From: Litchfieldella xinjiangensis
GTDB taxonomy: Bacteria; Pseudomonadota; Gammaproteobacteria; Pseudomonadales; Halomonadaceae
Direction: 5' to 3'
Length of the DNA: 64,000 nucleotides
Assembly (NCBI RefSeq): GCF_000759345.1
Contig: NZ_JPZL01000003.1
Span: 124,001 to 188,000, forward strand
The translations under genes and the position numbers were made by a program. Within the stretch, counting starts at the first letter, position 1. Every line of letters starts with the position of its first letter. Positions 57,878 to 64,000 of the stretch are shown here, piece after piece. Below the pieces are notes generated by a model, which saw nothing but the letters and a program-made list of their open reading frames with translations, ran no database searches and was not told the origin of the DNA.

Positions 57878-58837
57878 TCAGTGGGGAAGGCGGCGCTGGA
57901 TAGCATCCATCAACAAGCCGGCGATATCGGTACCGCGCTGATCGTCTATTTCACGCACACAGGTAGGGCTGGTCACGTTGATTTCGGTAATGTAATCGCC
58001 AATCACATCGAGCCCCACGAACATCAAGCCCTTCTCACGGATCATCGGCGTGACCTGCTCGATCAACCAGTAGTCTCGGTCAGTCAGCTCCCGGCTGACG
58101 CCGCGCCCGCCGGCGGCCAGGTTGCCGCGGGTTTCACCGGCCATGGGCACCCGCGCCAGGCCATAGGGCACCGGCTCGCCATCGACCAGCAGGATGCGGG
58201 TATCTCCATCCTTGATCTCGGGAATATAGCGTTGCGCCATGATCTGGCGCTGGCCGCGCTCGCTCAGCGTCTCGATGATCGCACCGATGTTGCGACCCTC
58301 GGGCTGGACATGGAAGATCCCGGTGCCGCCCATGCCATCCAGAGGCTTGAAGATCACGTCGCGATGCTCGGCATGAAAGGCACGAAGTACCGGCTCACTG
58401 CAGGATACGGTGGTCGGGACGCAGCACTGGGGGAACTGCTGGGCAAAGAGCTTTTCGTTGCACTCGAGCAGGGCCCGGGTGGGGTTGACCACCAACACAC
58501 CCTCACGCTCGGCGAAGCCCAGCAGGTGTACGGCATTGAGGAAATGACTGTCGACCGGCGGATCCTTGCGCATCAGGATCACGTCGAGTTCCGCGAGTGG
58601 CCGGCTTGTCGGTTCGCCCAGGCGGTACCAGCGCTGGGGATCGTGAAATGCCTCCAGGTCGCGCATCCTACCCCAGGCCCGTCCGTTCTGCAGGAACAGG
58701 TCTTCCTGCTCCAGGTAATACAGCGACCAGCCCCGCTCCTGGGCCGCCCACAGCATGGCCAGGGTGGTGTCCTTCTTGTAGGCGATGTCGGCGATGGGAT
58801 CCATCACCACACCGACCTTGAGTCCGCGTTCGCTCAT
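57878..58837 (-). CDS. gshB: Glutathione synthetase
   Basis: GshB joins gamma-glutamylcysteine and glycine with ATP to form glutathione. The 319-residue product is of normal length and includes VGVVMDPIADIAYKKDTTLAML, RKDPPVDSHFLNAVHLL, FKPLDGMGGTGIFHVQP (ATP-grasp) and LMFVGLDVIGDYITEINVTSP. The ATG at 58837 is preferred over a TTG five codons upstream; neither has a good Shine-Dalgarno sequence. It is the first gene of gshB-yqgE-ruvX, 67 bases after the S1-domain gene. Confidence 0.95.
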   Translation of the reverse strand: MSERGLKVGVVMDPIADIAYKKDTTLAMLWAAQERGWSLYYLEQEDLFLQNGRAWGRMRDLEAFHDPQRWYRLGEPTSRPLAELDVILMRKDPPVDSHFLNAVHLLGFAEREGVLVVNPTRALLECNEKLFAQQFPQCCVPTTVSCSEPVLRAFHAEHRDVIFKPLDGMGGTGIFHVQPEGRNIGAIIETLSERGQRQIMAQRYIPEIKDGDTRILLVDGEPVPYGLARVPMAGETRGNLAAGGRGVSRELTDRDYWLIEQVTPMIREKGLMFVGLDVIGDYITEINVTSPTCVREIDDQRGTDIAGLLMDAIQRRLPH

Positions 58838-58904
58838 CGATCGATCGTCCAATGCGAAGTGATGGGCGCAGTATGAACCAGGCCTCCGAGGAGACCAAGC
58901 GGGG

Positions 58905-59639
58905 TCAGGCTTCGTCGCTATCCTCGATCAAACGAATGCCCTCGCGCTCGATCACGATGCGCCGCTGCTTGTAGAGTCGTCCGATGGCTTGCTTGAAGGC
59001 GTTCTTGCTCACCCCAAGACGGGCCTTGATCTCGTCGGCCGGACTCTTGTCGGAAAGCGCCAGGTACCCATCCGCGCGCCGCAACAAGGCCAGGATCTTG
59101 TCGCCTACGGTGTCCAGGCGCGCCGAGCCCGAGGGCAGCAGGGAAAGGTCCAGTCGGCCATCGTCGCGAACGCGCTTCACGTAACCGGGCAGGCGATCCC
59201 CACGCCGCGGGATCTTGGGCAGGTCATCGTGGTAAAGCACGCCCCAGAAACGATGGTTGACCACGGACTTGACGCCGAGGTCCGTGCGATCGGCTATCAC
59301 CAGCGAGACGGCATCGCCGGGTGCCAGCCCCTCGGCTTCATCCTTGATGAAGCGATCCAGGCGCTGCGAGGCCACCGGCCGCTGGCGGTCGTCGACGTAG
59401 ATCATGACCAGCACCCGTTTGCCGGGCGTGGGACGAAAGCGCTGTTCGCCGAAGGGCAGCAGGAGATCCTTGGGCCGCCCCCAGGCGAGAAAGGCCCCGG
59501 TATCGTTGACCGTGACGACCTCGAGATAGGCTACCTGGCCGACCTCGACCGGTTCGGCATTCTCAACACGGCGCGAGCGCTGGGCGCCGGATACCGGCTC
59601 GGGACGTCCGCCGCGGCGGCCTGTGTGGGTGTCGGACAT
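58905..59639 (-). CDS. S1-domain RNA-binding protein (CvfB/YitL-like)
   Basis: The 244-residue protein has an N-terminal basic extension, then tandem S1-like OB folds (VGQVAYLEVVTVNDTGAFLAWG and KDLLLPFGEQ near 33-65, then LGVKSVVNHRFWGVLYHDDL), and a C-terminal winged helix (LALSDKSPADEIKARLGVSKNAFKQAIGRLYKQRRI). This is the CvfB family, with a Staphylococcus member that affects virulence gene expression; its RNA target is unknown in gammaproteobacteria. Its N-terminus (RRGGRPEPVSGAQRSRR) may bind nucleic acid nonspecifically. Confidence 0.88.
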   Translation of the reverse strand: MSDTHTGRRGGRPEPVSGAQRSRRVENAEPVEVGQVAYLEVVTVNDTGAFLAWGRPKDLLLPFGEQRFRPTPGKRVLVMIYVDDRQRPVASQRLDRFIKDEAEGLAPGDAVSLVIADRTDLGVKSVVNHRFWGVLYHDDLPKIPRRGDRLPGYVKRVRDDGRLDLSLLPSGSARLDTVGDKILALLRRADGYLALSDKSPADEIKARLGVSKNAFKQAIGRLYKQRRIVIEREGIRLIEDSDEA

Positions 59640-59745
59640 GGGAAACTCCCGGGTAATCTGGCGTCAGTATGCGACGTGATGCGGGACGATGACAGGGGCT
59701 TGATCCACAGAGATAACTCAGCGACCAAGCCAGCCAGCTCAACGG

Positions 59746-60474
59746 CTAAGCCAAGTCACCGAATCGATATTGCAACAGCGAGAGCGCCACCACCGGTGCC
59801 GTCTCGGTGCGCAGGATACGCGGCCCCAGGCTGAGCGGCGTGAACTTCGCCTCACGCGCGGCTGCGACTTCAGCCTCGGAGAGCCCGCCTTCCGGGCCGA
59901 TCAGCAAGGCTGCAGCAGCGGGCGATAGCTCGGGCTGAAGCACGCCCTGCGTGGCGGGGTGCAGCACCAGCCGTAGCGGTTCATCGCGCTGTGCTAGCCA
60001 CGCTTGCAGCGAACAGGGAGGATGCACCGGCGGGATCGTGGCGCGGCCACACTGCTCACAGGCACTGGCCGCCACACCCTGCCAGTGCGCCAGCTTCTTG
60101 GCTTCGCGGTCGCCCTTGAGGCGGACGTCGCCGTGCTCGGTGTAGAGCGGCGTGATGACCGCCACGCCCAGCTCGACGGCCTTCTGTATGGCGTAATCCA
60201 TGCGATCGCCCTTGGAGATCGCTTGGCCGAGATGCACCGAAAGCGGCGACTCGCCCCGCCCGGTCTCGACATGCTCGATGCGGGCCACGACACGCTTGCG
60301 TCCGGCCTCGACCAGCACCGCCGCGGCCTCATTGCCGGCACCGTCGAACAGGGTAAGCGAAGCACCCTCACGCAGACGCAACACCAGGGCCACGTGACGT
60401 GCAGCGCCGTCGGGAAGAACGACGTCGCCGCCGACCGGGAAGTCGGCGGCGACGTGGATGCGCGGACCGCTCAT
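59746..60474 (-). CDS. rsmE: 16S rRNA (uracil1498-N3)-methyltransferase RsmE
   Basis: RsmE makes m3U1498 in 16S rRNA. The 242-residue product has a PUA-like start (RIHVAADFPVGGDVVLPDGA), QAISKGDRMDYAIQKAVELGV and the SPOUT trefoil knot with LIGPEGGLSEAEVAAA and LGPRILRTETAPVVALSLLQ. It is followed upstream by secB with a 15-base gap on the same strand. All family landmarks are present. Confidence 0.95.
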   Translation of the reverse strand: MSGPRIHVAADFPVGGDVVLPDGAARHVALVLRLREGASLTLFDGAGNEAAAVLVEAGRKRVVARIEHVETGRGESPLSVHLGQAISKGDRMDYAIQKAVELGVAVITPLYTEHGDVRLKGDREAKKLAHWQGVAASACEQCGRATIPPVHPPCSLQAWLAQRDEPLRLVLHPATQGVLQPELSPAAAALLIGPEGGLSEAEVAAAREAKFTPLSLGPRILRTETAPVVALSLLQYRFGDLA

Positions 60475-60489
60475 GCAGCGAACGCTCGC

Positions 60490-61002
60490 TTACTGTGTCG
60501 TCTCGGAACCTTGTGTCTCGCGCCGCTTCTTCTGGGCATACATGGCCTCGAAGTTGACCGGCGCCAGCATCAGCGGCGGGAAGCCACCGCGATTGACCAG
60601 GTTGTCGATACATTCACGCGCATAGGGGAACAGCACGTTGGGGCAGAACGCACCCAATGTATGGTCGAGCTGGTCGCCTTCGATGCCGGAGATGCGGAAC
60701 AGGCCGGCCTGCTCGACTTCGACCAGAAACGAGGTCGTGCCGCTCTCGCTGTGCGAGACCTGGGCGGTGACCTTGACGATCACTTCATAAAGCCCCTCAC
60801 TGACCTGGCTGCTGGTCGTGTTCAGGTCGAGGCCGACCTTGGGCTTGAACGGCTGCTGGAACACCTGAGGCGCATTCGGCGACTCGAAGGAGATGTCCTT
60901 TACATAGATACGCTGCAGCGCGAACTGCAGTTGCGGCTTCTGCGAATCTGCGGCTGCCTGCTGGGCGTTGCCACCTGCGCTCTGGTTATTGTCTTCCGCC
61001 AT
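60490..61002 (-). CDS. secB: Protein-export chaperone SecB
   Basis: SecB keeps preproteins unfolded and hands them to SecA. The 170-residue product has a Gln/Ala-rich N-terminal extension, then QFALQRIYVKDISFESPNAP, QAGLFRISGIEG and CPNVLFPYARECIDNLVNRGGFPPLMLAPVNFEAMY, the family core. It is slightly longer than E. coli SecB (155). It is part of yibN-secB-rsmE on the minus strand, as in many proteobacteria. Confidence 0.95.
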   Translation of the reverse strand: MAEDNNQSAGGNAQQAAADSQKPQLQFALQRIYVKDISFESPNAPQVFQQPFKPKVGLDLNTTSSQVSEGLYEVIVKVTAQVSHSESGTTSFLVEVEQAGLFRISGIEGDQLDHTLGAFCPNVLFPYARECIDNLVNRGGFPPLMLAPVNFEAMYAQKKRRETQGSETTQ

Positions 61003-61050
61003 GTTGTAGATCCTTGGTACTGGAGAAATAAGGAAGAGAGACTGGTGCGA

Positions 61051-61473
61051 TCACTTCTTGACCAGCGGCAGCCCATCGGCTTGCCATTGGGCCATGCCAC
61101 CACGCAACTTGAAGGCGCGCTCGAAGCCCGCCTTCTGCAACTTGGCCAGGACGATGCCCGAGGACTGCCCATGCTTGCAGACCACGATAATCGGCTTGTC
61201 CTTGACCTTTTCCAGTTCGTTCATCCGATCGTCGATACGGCTTTGAGGAATATTGCGCGCCCCGGCGATATGGCCTGCCTTGAAGTCGTTGGTCTCGCGA
61301 ATGTCGACGATCACGGCATCCTCGCGGTTGATCAGCTGTGTCGCCTCGCTGGACGTGACACCGCTGCGGGACGCCCCCCTGACTTCATAGGCGATCCATG
61401 CGGTCAGCACCACCAGGAAGGCCCCCACCAGCAACGGGTGGTTCTGCACGAATTCGAACAGCTGATCAATCAT
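61051..61473 (-). CDS. yibN: Membrane-anchored rhodanese-like protein (YibN)
   Basis: The 140-residue protein has an N-terminal membrane helix (HPLLVGAFLVVLTAWIAYEV) and a rhodanese domain. The active-site cysteine is at PIIVVCKHGQSSGIVLAKL (Cys near 112) and the C-terminus reads GGMAQWQADGLPLVKK. The membrane helix and linkage with secB are typical of YibN. It lies 48 bases before secB on the same strand and may start that operon. A sulfurtransferase substrate is unknown. Confidence 0.92.
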   Translation of the reverse strand: MIDQLFEFVQNHPLLVGAFLVVLTAWIAYEVRGASRSGVTSSEATQLINREDAVIVDIRETNDFKAGHIAGARNIPQSRIDDRMNELEKVKDKPIIVVCKHGQSSGIVLAKLQKAGFERAFKLRGGMAQWQADGLPLVKK

Positions 61474-61674
61474 GGGTCCGGATAACTCTCGTTGGAAAAC
61501 ACCATTCTAGAGCCAACCACGTGCTCGCCCGTTCGCGGGCCATGCTGCCTGTGGCTGGAAAGCGGCGCCCAGTATACACGAGCCTCCCGCGTACGTCCGC
61601 GGTTACGGGGCAAGTGTGATACCGGGCTCCTATTCCTCGCTACATGACGTCAGGCCCAACCTGCCAGATCCCGA

Positions 61675-63684
61675 TCATCCAGCCAGAAGCCTTGTGGAGC
61701 GCTTGCTTTCTGATGCTGCCACCTCCTGTGAGGGTAGGCTCATGCCCTGCCAGTCGGGAGCCATTTCTGCGTGGTTTTCATTGACCGTGAAGCGACCCAC
61801 CATGCGTGCCATGTCACCCGCCTGATCATCCAGGGAGCGACTTGCCGTCGCGACCTGCTCGACCAGGGCGGCGTTCTGCTGGGTGACGTCTTCCAGCTGC
61901 GCTACAGCCTGGTTGATCTGTTCGATACCGGCCGACTGTTCAAGCGTGGCCGTAGAGATTTCAGACACCAACGCCGCAGCCTTCTGGGCCCGGTCTGCAA
62001 TAATGCCCAAGGTGTTGGTGGTCGAAGTGACCAATCGCTCACCTTCATCGATCCGCTCAACGTTGGTATTGATCAGCAACCGTATCTGCTTGGCTTCCTC
62101 GGCGCTACGACTAGCAAGTTTACGCACTTCAGACGCCACGACGGCGAATCCACGCCCCTGCTCGCCGGCTCGTGCGGCTTCCACGGAAGCATTCAATGCA
62201 AGAATGTTGGTCTGGAAGGCGATATCATCGATTGCTTCCACAATCTTGGTGACTTTCTGGTTGGCTGCATGGATCTGCTCCATGGCAGCATTCGCCTGTG
62301 CAGCGATACCGCTGGCCTGTCCCGCCTGACTGGCCATTTCCTGTGTCATGTCCTGGGCCTGCCGCGCCGTATCTGCACTCTGCCTGACGGTCGCCGTGAT
62401 CTGCTCCAGGCTGGAGGCGGTTTCTACCAGCGATGCCGACTGCTCTTCAGTACGCTGTGCGAGATCCTGGTTGCCTTGAGCTATCTCACCACTGGCCATT
62501 TCAACGGACAGAGCCCCCTGCTTGATATTGGCAACCAACTGCTCAGTACTGACGGTAGAATCATTGAACGCTGAATAGAGTTGAGAGAGTTCATCACTGC
62601 CGGGCACATCCAGACGCTGGGTCAGGTCTCCCCCACGGCCTTGAATATTAGCCAAGGCCTTTTTGAGGGGTACCACGATGCTGCGAACCGTTACGAACGA
62701 CAGGATGATAGCCAAGCCTGCGGCAATGACGGACAAGATCAGATATTGCAGCAGCTCCTTCTGGGCCTGGCTGCCGAGACCGCTGGCTGTTTCCATCAGC
62801 ATATTCGAAGCTTTGAGCCCCACTTCATGCATGCGATCGATCTGTGTGGTCTGACCCTCGAACCATTGCTGATGGTTGATACCGAAACCACCCGCAGTGC
62901 CCCGCTCGAGAGCGACACTACGCATGTTAGTCAGTCGTTCGACGAGGTTGCCGCCAAGTATCGCTGCCAGGGAAGACTGGATGTCCGCGTTCGCAAGATC
63001 CTGAAAGCTATTGGTGAATGCTTGCGATCTACCTGTCAGCGACAGCAGGTTCCTGTACATGGTCGGGGACATCGCGTCAGTACTGAAGGCGGTGGTCAAC
63101 AGGGCCCGCTCGATACCCGCCAGTTCCTTGATATAAAGCAAGTTGTAATAGGCAGTTAATTGCCGAGCCACCTCGGCATTATCGACGCCGAAGGTGAGCT
63201 TGCTGACAAATTTAATCAGTTCGGCATTGAGTGCAGTAAAGTGTGCGCTGGATACCTCACCTTTTATGGCCAGATCGTCGGCGCGCTGCCTGATGGAGCC
63301 TGTTTCGCTCAACAAGACAAGCGCCTTGTCGACCTGCTCCGCGATAACCCGATCTCGAGCATCGAATTCAATCGACGAAAGGTACTGGCGGAAGTTATCG
63401 ATCTGCTGATCGGTCGCTTGGCGCTGACCAGGTAGCTCGGCACGAAAGTTACGCCCTTCGCTGCCCAGGAAGGCCGCTGTCATTCCACGCTCACGCTGAA
63501 GTTCGTGAACTAGGCTGCCTGCATTCTGCCCTAACTTGGCCATTTCCTGCAGGTGTCCCATCTGTGAAGCGATCTGTTGTCGTTCGAGTATGCCGGCCGC
63601 TGCCAGCCACGTCATAGCAATCAAAGGAAGTGCTAAGGCAAGTACAAACTTGTGGCCCATTTTTACGCGGTGAAGGGCTTGCAT
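61675..63684 (-). CDS. Methyl-accepting chemotaxis protein 4 (NIT sensor)
   Basis: This 669-residue chemoreceptor has a membrane helix (10-32), a long helical periplasmic part (about 45-290) with the NIT-domain signature [20 protein letters not shown] (58-77), a second helix (311-333), HAMP and the signalling hairpin [23 protein letters not shown] domains are linked to nitrate/nitrite sensing in several bacteria, so nitrate taxis is a reasonable guess. It has no C-terminal pentapeptide. A sigma-28-like promoter lies about 96 bases upstream. It is separated from yibN by 200 bases. Confidence 0.93.
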   Translation of the reverse strand: MQALHRVKMGHKFVLALALPLIAMTWLAAAGILERQQIASQMGHLQEMAKLGQNAGSLVHELQRERGMTAAFLGSEGRNFRAELPGQRQATDQQIDNFRQYLSSIEFDARDRVIAEQVDKALVLLSETGSIRQRADDLAIKGEVSSAHFTALNAELIKFVSKLTFGVDNAEVARQLTAYYNLLYIKELAGIERALLTTAFSTDAMSPTMYRNLLSLTGRSQAFTNSFQDLANADIQSSLAAILGGNLVERLTNMRSVALERGTAGGFGINHQQWFEGQTTQIDRMHEVGLKASNMLMETASGLGSQAQKELLQYLILSVIAAGLAIILSFVTVRSIVVPLKKALANIQGRGGDLTQRLDVPGSDELSQLYSAFNDSTVSTEQLVANIKQGALSVEMASGEIAQGNQDLAQRTEEQSASLVETASSLEQITATVRQSADTARQAQDMTQEMASQAGQASGIAAQANAAMEQIHAANQKVTKIVEAIDDIAFQTNILALNASVEAARAGEQGRGFAVVASEVRKLASRSAEEAKQIRLLINTNVERIDEGERLVTSTTNTLGIIADRAQKAAALVSEISTATLEQSAGIEQINQAVAQLEDVTQQNAALVEQVATASRSLDDQAGDMARMVGRFTVNENHAEMAPDWQGMSLPSQEVAASESKRSTRLLAG

Positions 63685-63779
63685 AATCTCAGTATCTCAA
63701 GTGGTGTTTTGTGTACTAGGGCTAAGTCGAAACAACGACGTGTCCGAACGAGACAGGGCTCTCGCACAGCTCCAGCACA

Positions 63780-63806
63780 CTATCGACCAAAGTCGAATTA
63801 ACTTTA
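63780..63806 (-). promoter_or_regulatory. Candidate sigma-28 (FliA) promoter of MCP4
   Basis: On the minus strand TAAAGTTA (63806-63799), 11 bases, GTCGATAG (63787-63780) match TAAAGTTT-N11-GCCGATAA at 7 of 8 and 6 of 8 positions. It lies about 96 bases before the MCP4 start. Confidence 0.82.
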
Positions 63807-63892
63807 CTTAAGAATTGACGAGATCAAAAAAAACACTTGCGATGAATCAAGAGACGGTGGGGAACAAGTGGATTTCATGACAATTAAATTTT

Positions 63893-64000
63893 TTAACGTA
63901 TGCTAGTCGCCCCACCGCAAGGGGCACTAGTGGCGAGCAAGTAGGCCAGATCGCGCTCGAGAGTCGACAAGGGATTGTTGCGATTGATGGCATCGCCGAT
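63893..64000 (-). CDS. Possible C-terminus of a gene running off the window
   Basis: An open frame enters from the right edge and stops at TAA 63895-63893. Its 35 residues read IGDAINRNNPLSTLERDLAY followed by LLATSAPCGGATSIR. I recognise no family. The stretch is too short to judge coding character, but GC content and codon use are similar to neighbours until the stop, after which the sequence becomes AT-rich. The next upstream sequence would settle it. Confidence 0.35.
   Translation of the reverse strand: MGDAINRNNPLSTLERDLAYLLATSAPCGGATSIR

Noticed and set aside
60004-61485. Long plus-strand frame opposite rsmE, secB and yibN
   Set aside because: It spans three genuine genes on the other strand and has no recognisable content.
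61571-61576. TATACT as a -10 box for the yibN-secB transcript (and a similar one at 38597 for xseB)
   Set aside because: No acceptable -35 element at 16-18 bases; too weak to annotate.

Overview
The window is a GC-rich chromosomal segment of a gammaproteobacterium, most probably a Halomonadaceae member (Halomonas-like). This rests on acidic protein compositions, E. coli/Pseudomonas-like housekeeping genes (thiS-thiG-trmB, yifB-ubiK-glnK-amtB, fpr/finR, xseB-ispA-dxs-djlA, gshB-yqgE-ruvX) and the mix of transporters. I see no tRNA, rRNA, CRISPR, insertion sequence or prophage. It reads as ordinary chromosome with several accessory metabolic blocks.

Layout. 1-3.2 kb: tRNA methylation and thiazole synthesis, then a sodium/alanine symporter. 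3.4-11.5 kb: small conserved proteins, malate synthase G, a serine hydrolase with a lipoprotein, a cation exchanger, yifB and ubiK. 11.6-14 kb: a nitrogen-signalling block glnK-amtB-glnK, with a sigma-54 type promoter and an NtrC-like site ahead of the first glnK and a strong terminator before the second. 14-16 kb: ferredoxin-NADP reductase divergent from its LysR regulator. 16-22 kb: three chemoreceptor genes. 22-26 kb: a formate dehydrogenase of the DUF1641-linked type. 27-31.3 kb: an AapJQMP-type amino-acid ABC transporter. 31.5-41 kb: heme, riboflavin, isoprenoid and serine biosynthesis and tRNA hydroxylation. 41.2-41.4 kb: a 75-residue protein of unknown function behind a near-consensus sigma-28 promoter. 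41.4-53.8 kb: a purine (urate/ureide) catabolic island. 53.8-64 kb: a short-chain dehydrogenase, pyrB, then a minus-strand run gshB-yqgE-ruvX, an S1-domain protein, rsmE, secB and a rhodanese, and a fourth chemoreceptor.

The ureide island runs urate -> 5-hydroxyisourate (PuuD, a membrane protein with a C-terminal cytochrome c domain) -> OHCU (UraH) -> allantoin (UraD), with a possible allantoin racemase, then allantoinase (PuuE), ureidoglycine aminohydrolase and ureidoglycolate lyase (AllA), giving glyoxylate. Malate synthase G elsewhere in the window can consume that glyoxylate. Two NCS1 permeases and two regulators (GntR/FCD and IclR) lie inside the island. No allantoate amidohydrolase is present here. 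A near-identical 10-bp motif (TTGTATACAT, TTGTGTACAA, TTGTATACAT) lies in three promoter regions of the island and is a good operator candidate.

A second regulatory theme is motility. Sequences close to the sigma-28 consensus, each with an exact 11-bp spacer, precede the MCP2-MCP1 pair, MCP3, MCP4 and the unknown 75-residue gene. That small gene is the best candidate here for something undescribed. All family assignments come from reading the translated sequence; no database search was possible.
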